Positions 1 to 5,441 of a stretch of 5,463 nt of DNA are shown piece by piece (within the stretch, counting starts at the first letter, position 1; each line of letters opens with the position of its first letter). The notes beneath the pieces were generated by a model. The model did no database searches, was not told where the DNA came from, and saw only the letters and a program-made list of their open reading frames with translations. This stretch comes from Opitutia bacterium UBA957. GTDB lineage: Bacteria > Verrucomicrobiota > Verrucomicrobiia > Opitutales > UBA953. The translations under genes were made by a program, and so were the position numbers. The stretch covers positions 191 through 5,653 of the forward strand of contig DBCN01000109.1 in the NCBI GenBank assembly GCA_002293065.1, in the 5' to 3' direction.

Positions 1-1179
1 CCGCGTGACCGTTATCAGTCCGCCTTGGCCTTGCAGGAGAACCACGCCTTGGAGGCTCTGGTCACCGAGGCGTATTTTTCAAAATTCTGGGCGGAGACCG
101 GACTCTGTGGAAAGAACTTCCATCGTTTCGCCAAGGTCCGGCATCACGCCGACCTCCCCGCCACGAAAGCCGTCCGCTCGTATGGCGCCTTCGTGCAGAC
201 CCTTCAGGCGCGTTTCAATCGCCGGAAAGATTCGCCCCATTTCGCCATCGCCGACCGGCTGCTCAGCGAAAAAGCCGGCCAGGTAGCCTTGGCGCGTCGC
301 GCGCCGCTCATCGCCTACAGCTATTACGCCGACGCGGCTTTCCGCATCATGGAGGGCTCCGGCCTGCCCCGGGTACTTTTCCAGGTTCACCCTAACGGAA
401 AGCACCTAAGGGAACTCTTTCAGCGTGAGATTGAGAAAGTCCCTGAAGCGAAGGCCTCACTCATGGAGGAGACCGAGATGTCTCCGCACTTCGCGCACAA
501 TGACGAGACCTATGCGATGGCTGACGCCGTGATCTGCGCCAGCTCGTTCACCAAGCACTCGCTCGCCGACGCTGGCTCGAAGGTTCCGGCTCATGTCGTC
601 GGCTATGGCGTCGACCTCGACCTGTTCTCCGCGCGGACTGTCGCGCCCTCCGCCCAGCCGCTCACCGTCGGGTTCGTCGGCGCGCTCTCCCAGCGTAAAG
701 GCGCCCGCTATCTCCTCGGCGCCATGGCCGCGCTCCCCAAAGGTGCCGCCAAGCTCATCCTTTACACGCGTGCCGCCGTCGACCGCGACCTCATCCGAGG
801 ATTCGAGTCTGTCGACGTCGAGATCCGCGGCGGACTATCCGACGCCGAACTCGCCGCGGACCTGAAACGTTGCGACCTCATCGCGTTGCCTTCGATCGCG
901 GAAGGCTTCGGCCTCGTCATCCTCGAGGCCATGGCCTGCGGTGTTCCGGTGCTTTGCACGACTAGCACCGGCGGCGCCGACTTCATCCAGCATCGTCAGA
1001 ACGGCTTACTTATCGAGCCAGGCAGCGCCTCCGCCATCGAGCAAGAGCTCGTCTGGTCGCTGACGCATCGTTCCGAGCTTTTCCAAATCGGACAAGCCGC
1101 CCGCGTCGAAGCCGAAAAGCACACCTGGGCCGCCTACCGCCGCAACTTCTTCGCGGCTTACGTAGAAGCAACAAGGTAG
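1..1179 (+). CDS. GT4-type glycosyltransferase, 5' end cut off by the window
   Basis: Probable retaining glycosyltransferase with a GT-B fold (GT4/glycosyl transferase group 1), adding a sugar from a nucleotide donor to a lipid-linked glycan at the cytoplasmic side of the inner membrane. The frame is open from base 1 and encodes 392 residues before TAG. The first in-window start-like codon (TTG at 25) is not convincing, because the residues before it (PRDRYQSA) continue naturally into LALQENHALEALVTEAY, the usual first helix of such enzymes. The true start is therefore probably a short distance upstream of the window. In the fragment, GYGVDLDLF (201-209) marks the interdomain region, VGALSQRKG (226-234) carries the R/K phosphate-contact loop, and EGFGLVILE (301-309) is the EX7E donor-binding motif, followed by TGGADFI (323-329). 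The stop codon lies inside a heptamer repeat. Donor and acceptor cannot be told from the sequence. Confidence 0.88.
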   Translation, partial: PRDRYQSALALQENHALEALVTEAYFSKFWAETGLCGKNFHRFAKVRHHADLPATKAVRSYGAFVQTLQARFNRRKDSPHFAIADRLLSEKAGQVALARRAPLIAYSYYADAAFRIMEGSGLPRVLFQVHPNGKHLRELFQREIEKVPEAKASLMEETEMSPHFAHNDETYAMADAVICASSFTKHSLADAGSKVPAHVVGYGVDLDLFSARTVAPSAQPLTVGFVGALSQRKGARYLLGAMAALPKGAAKLILYTRAAVDRDLIRGFESVDVEIRGGLSDAELAADLKRCDLIALPSIAEGFGLVILEAMACGVPVLCTTSTGGADFIQHRQNGLLIEPGSASAIEQELVWSLTHRSELFQIGQAARVEAEKHTWAAYRRNFFAAYVEATR

Positions 1180-1203
1180 TAGCGGTTAGCGGTTGGCGGT
1201 TAG
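1175..1203 (+). repeat. Heptamer repeat copy 1 (GCGGTTR x3)
   Basis: Three tandem units, GCGGTTA, GCGGTTG and GCGGTTA (1182-1202), are preceded by the terminal block GGTAGTA shared with other copies. The TAG at 1177-1179 in this block is the stop codon of the upstream glycosyltransferase, so the element abuts or has replaced the original gene end. Confidence 0.8.
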
Positions 1204-1251
1204 ATAGAGTCAGCCCGCCACAATTTCGCCAACCCATCACGCTACTATTGT

Positions 1252-1292
1252 TGCTCCCAGCCGCTAACCGCCAACCGCGAGCCGCCACTACC
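1252..1292 (-). repeat. Heptamer repeat copy 2, inverted
   Basis: On the + strand it reads TGCTCCCAG, then the units CAGCCGC, TAACCGC, CAACCGC and GAGCCGC (1258-1285), then CACTACC. It is the same element as copy 1 in the opposite orientation, with two degenerate units. The right end is the reverse complement of GGTAGTGGCGGC and matches the GGTRGTRGCGG terminus of copies 1 and 4. CTAACCGCCAACCGC (1264-1278) is an exact inverted match to 1189-1203. Confidence 0.75.
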
Positions 1293-1370
1293 TATTTGTC
1301 TCCTGTCAGCATCGCCTCCTGTCCTCGCTCCCCACCACGCCAGCAGATCCCCATCTTCGCCGTTGCTTGG

Positions 1371-1404
1371 TGCTCCCAACCGCCAACCGCTAACCGCCAA
1401 CACC
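1371..1404 (-). repeat. Heptamer repeat copy 3, inverted, just before the flippase start
   Basis: It reads TGCTCCCAA followed by CAACCGC, CAACCGC, TAACCGC and a partial unit (1377-1401). The TGCTCCCA flank is shared with copy 2. CCAACCGCTAACCGC (1383-1397) is an exact inverted match to 1182-1196 of copy 1. The element ends 8 bases before the ATG at 1413, so it occupies the place where a ribosome binding site would normally be. Confidence 0.75.
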
Positions 1405-1412
1405 TTCCCCGC

Positions 1413-2855
1413 ATGCCCTTCGCCCGCATCCTCCGCTCCAGCGCGCTCATGGGCGGAGCTCAGGCCGTCACGTTGGCGATGGCGTTCCTGCGTTCCAAGC
1501 TGATCGCGGTGCTGATCGGGCCTTCGGGCATCGGACTCATGGGCGTATTCAATGCGTTCAACGCGAACCTCTCTACTGTCGCCGGATGGGGATTGGGCAC
1601 CTCCGCCGTGCGTACGATCGCCGGGGCCGCTGAAGCTGATAAGGAGCGAAAGGTCGCCGCGGTCCGCACGCTCGGTCGCCGTCTCGCTTGGGCAGGATTT
1701 TTCGGCGTCTTGATTTTAGTGCTCCCGGTGGGCTATCTCACTTTCAAGAGCCAGGACTACGCTCTCGAGCTACTGATCGCGGGACTTGCGGTGCCCTGCG
1801 TCCTCGCCACCGGCATGTGGACGGCCTTGCTGCAGGCCGGCGGGCACATCGGAAGCATGGCGAAGACCCAGATGGCCTCTTCGGTCGTCGGCCTACTGAT
1901 CGGGCTGCCGTTCATTTACTTCTTCGGCTCGGTCGGCATCGCCCTCAGCATCCTGCTCGCCGCCACGGCTACGGCTATGGTCACTTGGCGGGCGGCGATG
2001 AAGTTAAGTCCTCCCGCATCAGCCGAGACGACCGCGGCGGATATCCGCGAGCTCGTGCATCTGGGCGTCGCCCTCCAGCTCGGGGCTGTCCTCGGAGCCG
2101 TTTCCACGTATCTCGTCCGTGTCCTGATCCTGCGTAGTCACGGCGACGACCTCGCCGCAGGTTTGGCCGATGCGGGTTTTTATCAGGCGGCCTTCGCCGT
2201 CACTGGTAGCCTTCCCGGTGTGATCTTCAGCGCGACCAGCTCCGACTTCTACCCGCGTGTCGCGGCGGCGAAGGACGAAGACGAAGCGCGTCTCATCGCC
2301 GAGAAGCAGATCCAGGCCTCGCTTCTGTTGGCGACGCCGATACTGATGGGCTTGCTGACCATGGGTCCCCTGGCCATGAGGTTGCTTTACGCAGAGGGGT
2401 TCGAGCCCGCCGTCCCGTTACTTGATTGGTTCGTGTGGGCGATTTTTCTTAACCTTTTGGGATGGCCGCTGGGTTTTTGGGTAGTCGCGAGACGCTCAAA
2501 ACGCGCCGTCGCATTATTTCAGGCACTCTTTAGTGTCACGATGGTGATGTTGGCATTGGTGCTTATTCCGCGCTGGGGAACCAACGGCGCGGCCTTCGCC
2601 AATTTCGGCAGCAGCTTGAGCTACGCGGCTCTCCTTGTAGTCTTCACCCGCTATTTCTCCGGCAGGTGGGTGGGCTTGAAGACAGGAATGTGGTTCGTGC
2701 TATCTGCCTCCCTCATGCTGCTTGCTCAGCTTATCACGAGGCTATTGGGCGCGGCCTACTGGGGGGCCATCCCCACGGCGCTGGCCGCCGTCACCTGCGC
2801 CGTCATCTACTTCAAGGTCATCGCCCGGGCCAAGGCGGAGGAGGCTTCTGCATGA
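1413..2855 (+). CDS. Wzx-like oligosaccharide flippase (MATE/MOP-type, multi-pass membrane)
   Basis: A 480-residue integral membrane protein predicted to move a lipid-linked oligosaccharide from the cytoplasmic to the periplasmic face of the inner membrane. The N-terminal region ILRSSALMGGAQAVTLAMAF followed by RSKLIAVLIGPSGIGLMGVFNAF (about 6-50) is typical of O-antigen/polysaccharide translocases of the MOP superfamily. Around 12-14 hydrophobic segments can be picked out, near residues 10-27, 29-50, 92-110, 118-140, 152-170, 173-192, 215-238, 253-275, 302-324, 338-357, 366-386, 389-411, 424-443 and 448-469. The length fits the family. I chose ATG 1413 because family similarity begins right after it. 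The longer TTG 1248 start would add only repeat-derived residues, and ATG 1449 would cut into the first membrane segment. No Shine-Dalgarno sequence precedes 1413. The stop overlaps the next gene by four bases. The transported glycan is unknown. Confidence 0.87.
   Translation: MPFARILRSSALMGGAQAVTLAMAFLRSKLIAVLIGPSGIGLMGVFNAFNANLSTVAGWGLGTSAVRTIAGAAEADKERKVAAVRTLGRRLAWAGFFGVLILVLPVGYLTFKSQDYALELLIAGLAVPCVLATGMWTALLQAGGHIGSMAKTQMASSVVGLLIGLPFIYFFGSVGIALSILLAATATAMVTWRAAMKLSPPASAETTAADIRELVHLGVALQLGAVLGAVSTYLVRVLILRSHGDDLAAGLADAGFYQAAFAVTGSLPGVIFSATSSDFYPRVAAAKDEDEARLIAEKQIQASLLLATPILMGLLTMGPLAMRLLYAEGFEPAVPLLDWFVWAIFLNLLGWPLGFWVVARRSKRAVALFQALFSVTMVMLALVLIPRWGTNGAAFANFGSSLSYAALLVVFTRYFSGRWVGLKTGMWFVLSASLMLLAQLITRLLGAAYWGAIPTALAAVTCAVIYFKVIARAKAEEASA
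2839..2844 (+). promoter_or_regulatory. Strong ribosome binding site of the second glycosyltransferase
   Basis: AGGAGG, within GGAGGAGG (2837-2844), lies 7 bases before ATG 2852, inside the last codons of the flippase. It is a near-perfect Shine-Dalgarno at ideal spacing and fixes the start at 2852. The same frame is open upstream to 2666, but that part is only a shadow of the flippase gene. Confidence 0.85.
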
Positions 2856-3955
2856 AGGTCGGTATCTACATCGACCGCATGGACCTTCGGGGCGGTGCGC
2901 AGCGCGTCGTCTCGAACCTGTGCCATGGCTGGGTCCGCCATGGCTGGGAGGTGCACCTCCTCGTCGTCAGCGGCGACAGCGCCGCCTTCCCGGTCCCGGC
3001 AGAAGTGAAGCAGCATGTGCTCGCTGGCCGACACAAGCGCCGCGGCCTGCTCGGTCTCTGGGACAACTGGCAACACGTCCGGGCGCTCGGGCGAGTCGTG
3101 ACGGCGGAGGGACTCGACGCTGTTCTCGCGGTTTCGGCGGTCGCCAATATCCATCTTGCCCAGGCTGATCTTCCGGAGCGGGTCGTCCGGGTCGGTTCGG
3201 AGCACAGTTATGCCCCGCATTTCCCGCTACCCTTTTATAAGGAGCGGTTCCGTCGGCGGGCGTACCCGCAGTTGGACGCCATGGTCACTCCTACGCGCGA
3301 AGCCGCCGATTACCTCGCCCTGGCGTATCCGGGCGCACGGACCCAGGGCATCCCGAATTGGCTCACTTGGCCGCTGCCTAAAGGAGACGGATCCACAGGT
3401 GCCGTCGCCCGCCGCCCGGGACGTAAGACTTTTCTCGCCTGCGGGCGATTCGACAAGCTCAAGGGCTTCACGCGTCTCATCGCGATGTTCGACGGACTGA
3501 AGCAACGCCTTCCGGATTGGGACCTTGTTATTGTCGGCGACGGCGAAGACCACGACTTGCTGAAAGCTCAAGTCGCCCAAGCCAAGCTAGGCGACCGGGT
3601 GATCTTCCCCGGCTGGGTCGCCGATATGGAGTCCGTCTTCCGTTCGGCAGACGTCTTTGTTTTCCCTTCCGTCTCGGAAGGCTTCGCCCTCGTGCTTGCG
3701 GAAGCCATGGCCTGCGGGCTGCCTTGCATCTCCTATGACTGCAAGGTCGGCCCAGCGGAGATTATCTGCGATGGCGTGGACGGCGTCTTGGTTCCGGTGG
3801 ATGACGAGGCGTTATTCGCGGCTACCATGCTTAGAATGGCCGAAGACGAAACCGAGCGCCGACGTCTGGCTACTGCATGTCCCGAGATCATGCGCCGGCT
3901 TTCCGAAGACGCCATTCATCCGCTCTGGGCGCAGGTCCTCGGACATAAACGATGA
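2852..3955 (+). CDS. GT4-type glycosyltransferase (PglJ/AmsD-like style)
   Basis: A 367-residue GT-B fold retaining glycosyltransferase, likely cytoplasmic or peripheral on the inner membrane, extending a lipid-linked glycan. The N-terminal domain opens with MKVGIYIDRMDLRGGAQRVV, whose RGGAQR (13-18) is the glycine-rich loop of GT4 enzymes. GSEHSYAP (115-122) follows in the acceptor domain. In the donor domain, GRFDKLKGF (198-206) holds the R199/K204 phosphate contacts, GDGED (229-233) is the usual turn, and EGFALVLAE (276-284) is the EX7E motif. The later YDCKVGPAEII (295-305) recalls the FDCxxGPxEII segment of AmsD- and PglJ-like transferases that act on Gal- or GalNAc-type acceptors; this is a family memory, not proof of specificity. 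It overlaps the flippase and the following gene by ATGA at each end, implying coupled translation. Two copies of GCCATGGCTGGG (2922 and 2937) encode a small HGWVR-HGWEV repetition. Confidence 0.9.
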   Translation: MKVGIYIDRMDLRGGAQRVVSNLCHGWVRHGWEVHLLVVSGDSAAFPVPAEVKQHVLAGRHKRRGLLGLWDNWQHVRALGRVVTAEGLDAVLAVSAVANIHLAQADLPERVVRVGSEHSYAPHFPLPFYKERFRRRAYPQLDAMVTPTREAADYLALAYPGARTQGIPNWLTWPLPKGDGSTGAVARRPGRKTFLACGRFDKLKGFTRLIAMFDGLKQRLPDWDLVIVGDGEDHDLLKAQVAQAKLGDRVIFPGWVADMESVFRSADVFVFPSVSEGFALVLAEAMACGLPCISYDCKVGPAEIICDGVDGVLVPVDDEALFAATMLRMAEDETERRRLATACPEIMRRLSEDAIHPLWAQVLGHKR

Positions 3956-5091
3956 GCCTCGTCGTCCTCACCAATATCCCGACCCCTTATCGCACGGCGT
4001 TCTTCGACGCCTTGGCAGAGGCGGCGGCATGCGCGGGCAAGCGCTTCCATGTGCTCTACTGCGCGAAGACGGAGCCGGGTCGGCATTGGCCTTATGATGC
4101 CTCGAAGATGAAGCACGCACATACGGTTCTACGCGGGTTCCATCCTTCGCTGACGGGCATTCACGCCCACCTGAACCCCGGCGTGCTGGCCGAGTTGAAC
4201 CTGCTTAAGCCCGACACGCTGATCATCGCGGGTTCGTGGAATACGCCGACGATGCTTATCGCTGGTCTGAATATCTATTCACCGCATCCCCGCCGGATTT
4301 TCTGGAGCGAGGCGCACGCGGGCTCGGTCCTCAATCCGCACGGACTCATCGCTTGGGCGCGGCGGCGGGTATATCGTTTTTACGATGGCTACGTCGTGCC
4401 GAACGAGGCAAGCGCGACCTGGGCCCGTCAGCAAGGCGGCGAAGCCAAGCCTTGCTACCAGATCCAGAACGCCGTCGACGCCGGTTATTACCGGCGACCT
4501 TCCGCGGCGACCAAGGCCGAATCCCGTGGCCGTCTCGGGCTGCCGATGCAGGGAAGGGTGCTGCTTCAGGTCGGTCTCCTAGCTTCTGCGAAGGGCGCTC
4601 CCGAACTGGCCCGATTGTTCCTGGCCTTGCCGCTCGACGCCCGTCGGGATGCGGTTCTGACGTTCGCTGGCTCCGGTCCGGCCGAAACCGAGCTTCGGGA
4701 GCTCTCGGCTAAGTCGTCCGGCGCGCTGCGTCTGCTGGGCCAGTTGCCGCCTCTTGGCGTGCGCGATGCATTATGGGCCGCCGATGCCTTCGTGCTTAAT
4801 ACGCGCCGCGACTCTAATCCACTCTCGGCCATCGAAGCCGCCGCAGCGGGTCTGCCTATCGTGATGTCCGCCGCCGCTGGCAATATCCGTGAAGTCGTCG
4901 AAGCACCGAAGACGGGTTTCGTCATTCGTGATCCCTCGGATCCTTCTGAGGCGCTACGTGCTGTGTTGTCTGCTTCAGATGCAGAACTCGCCGCCATGGG
5001 CGCCCGGGCTGCCGAGCTGGCTAGGACCCAGTTCGATGCGCCGGCCGTGGCTCGCTCGCTGATCAAGCAGTTGTATCCGGAGGGGGGTTGA
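3952..5091 (+). CDS. GT4-type glycosyltransferase with Asp in place of the first Glu of EX7E
   Basis: A 379-residue probable glycosyltransferase of the GT-B fold. The N-terminus VVLTNIPTPYRTAFFDAL is the recognisable N-IP-(S/T)PYR-xxFF start of a GT4 subgroup in polysaccharide clusters. SEAHAG (119-124) follows in the acceptor domain, and NAVDAGYY (173-180) is the interdomain stretch. VGLLASAKG (207-215) carries the K214 phosphate loop. The motif at 287-295 is DSNPLSAIE, so D287 replaces the first glutamate of the normal EX7E while E295 is kept. I recall similar DSNPL motifs in related enzymes, so activity is probably retained. Length is normal. The start is ATG 3952, overlapping the previous stop by four bases; the upstream GGA (3941-3943) is only a weak ribosome binding site, so translation may rely on coupling. 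It is the last gene of the operon, with the terminator starting 27 bases after the stop. Substrates are unknown. Confidence 0.88.
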   Translation: MSLVVLTNIPTPYRTAFFDALAEAAACAGKRFHVLYCAKTEPGRHWPYDASKMKHAHTVLRGFHPSLTGIHAHLNPGVLAELNLLKPDTLIIAGSWNTPTMLIAGLNIYSPHPRRIFWSEAHAGSVLNPHGLIAWARRRVYRFYDGYVVPNEASATWARQQGGEAKPCYQIQNAVDAGYYRRPSAATKAESRGRLGLPMQGRVLLQVGLLASAKGAPELARLFLALPLDARRDAVLTFAGSGPAETELRELSAKSSGALRLLGQLPPLGVRDALWAADAFVLNTRRDSNPLSAIEAAAAGLPIVMSAAAGNIREVVEAPKTGFVIRDPSDPSEALRAVLSASDAELAAMGARAAELARTQFDAPAVARSLIKQLYPEGG

Positions 5092-5118
5092 ATCGTTGGA
5101 TGGTTGATCCGTTTATTG

Positions 5119-5143
5119 GCCGCGCACCCTGCGCGGCTTTTTT
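5119..5143 (+). terminator. Rho-independent terminator of the polysaccharide operon
   Basis: GCCGCGCA (5119-5126) pairs perfectly with TGCGCGGC (5130-5137) across a CCC loop, followed by six T residues (5138-5143). A G-T pair (5118/5138) can extend the stem to nine. There is no matching A-tract on the left, so it acts on + strand transcripts only. Confidence 0.92.
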
Positions 5144-5163
5144 GTGCCTGTTTCACGAGGTAG

Positions 5164-5184
5164 GGGCGCGACTGCGTCGCGTCC
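5164..5184 (+). repeat. REP-like hairpin A (9-3-9)
   Basis: The stem GGGCGCGAC (5164-5172) pairs with GTCGCGTCC (5176-5184) over loop TGC, with one G-T wobble (5166/5182). It is preceded on the same strand by GGTAG, the shared head of this element family. Confidence 0.8.
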
Positions 5185-5256
5185 GTTCGTCAGGACAGCC
5201 CAGGGCGGATATGGTCTTAGCTAAGGCCTGACGACATCGCGGCCTCAGTTTCGAAC

Positions 5257-5277
5257 GGACGCCACGCAGTGGCGCCC
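5257..5277 (-). repeat. REP-like hairpin B (9-3-9), inverted partner of A
   Basis: GGACGCCAC (5257-5265) faces GTGGCGCCC (5269-5277) over a 3-base loop, followed by CTACC, the inverted GGTAG head. On the minus strand the only imperfect pair is a G-T wobble; on the plus strand it is A-C (5259/5275). Confidence 0.8.
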
Positions 5278-5289
5278 CTACCCATGACT

Positions 5290-5322
5290 GGTGGTAGCGG
5301 TTGGCGGTAAGCGGTTGGGAAC
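5290..5322 (+). repeat. Heptamer repeat copy 4
   Basis: The GGTGGTA head is followed by units GCGGTTG, GCGGTAA and GCGGTTG (5297-5317) and a GGGAACA tail. It has the same orientation as copy 1, and its tail matches the inverted TGCTCCCA flank of copies 2 and 3. It begins 7 bases after the right arm of the large inverted repeat. Confidence 0.8.
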
Positions 5323-5337
5323 ACATCAAAGCACTTA

Positions 5338-5363
5338 GGACAGCACGTGGTGCCGTCCCTACC
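5338..5363 (-). repeat. REP-like hairpin C (9-3-9)
   Basis: GGACAGCAC (5338-5346), loop GTG, GTGCCGTCC (5350-5358), then the inverted head CTACC. The one imperfect pair is A-C on the plus strand (5342/5354) and a G-T wobble on the minus strand. Confidence 0.75.
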
Positions 5364-5371
5364 TCGATACA

Positions 5372-5400
5372 GGGACGCACCGGCCGCCGAACGGTGGCCG
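5372..5400. repeat. Divergent hairpin F (8-4-8)
   Basis: CGGCCGCC (5381-5388) pairs with GGTGGCCG (5393-5400) over loop GAAC, with one G-T wobble (5386/5395). The block begins GGGACGCAC, 13 bases after hairpin C, in the same register as hairpin E after hairpin D. It is probably a diverged member of the same family. Confidence 0.55.
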
Positions 5401-5402
5401 AG

Positions 5403-5428
5403 GGTAGGGGCACGACACCGTCGTGCCC
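5403..5428 (+). repeat. REP-like hairpin D (perfect 9-3-9)
   Basis: After the GGTAG head beginning at 5403-5404, GGGCACGAC (5408-5416) pairs perfectly with GTCGTGCCC (5420-5428) over loop ACC. A further G-T pair (5407/5429) can extend the stem. It has no T-tract and is not a terminator. Confidence 0.8.
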
Positions 5429-5441
5429 TCCTCGCATACAA

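Larger units (their letters stand above)
1180..1412. other. Repeat-bearing spacer between glycosyltransferase and flippase
   Basis: This 233-bp gap holds one heptamer repeat in + orientation at its left edge and two in the opposite orientation. One of these is central and the other ends 8 bases before the flippase start. A frame open from TTG 1248 runs through it into the flippase, but its first 55 codons translate the repeats (for example NRQPRAAT, PTANRQH) and are not conserved-looking protein. The rest is pyrimidine-rich on the + strand. I see no convincing sigma70-type promoter, no intrinsic terminator with a T-tract and no ribosome binding site. A promoter for the flippase operon may lie here but is not identifiable by eye. 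Confidence 0.6.
5159..5282. repeat. 31-bp imperfect inverted repeat enclosing 62 bp
   Basis: The left arm (5159-5189, starting GGTAGGGGCGCGAC) and the right arm (5252-5282, ending GGCGCCCCTACC) are reverse complements at 29 of 31 positions. The two differences (5170 against 5271, and 5178 against 5263) lie opposite each other in the small hairpin inside each arm. The arms are therefore two oppositely oriented copies of one REP-like element. Confidence 0.88.

Noticed and set aside
1248..1412. N-terminal extension of the flippase from TTG 1248
   Set aside because: The extra 55 residues translate the heptamer repeats, while family similarity begins right after ATG 1413.
2666..2851. Upstream extension of the second glycosyltransferase
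   Set aside because: The in-frame stretch is an overlap shadow of the flippase gene. The AGGAGG site and the conserved MKVGIYIDRM start fix the beginning at 2852.
2922..2948. Direct repeat of GCCATGGCTGGG 15 bases apart inside the second glycosyltransferase
   Set aside because: It preserves the frame and fits the usual helix before the second strand of GT4 proteins, so it is at most a small codon-level duplication.
4566..5156. Minus-strand open frame of 196 codons
   Set aside because: It is antisense to the last glycosyltransferase, rich in Ser, Arg and Ala as expected for a shadow frame in GC-rich DNA, and it would cross the terminator region.
5187..5234. Short inverted pair TCGTCAGG/CCTGACGA and the central palindrome CTTAGCTAAG as an operator
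   Set aside because: The pair is only 8 bases, its centre differs from that of the large inverted repeat, and there is no nearby promoter or gene to regulate. The central palindrome could easily be chance.
5408..5428. Hairpin D as a second terminator
   Set aside because: The stem is strong but no T-tract follows on either strand. It shares its head and geometry with the repeat family instead.
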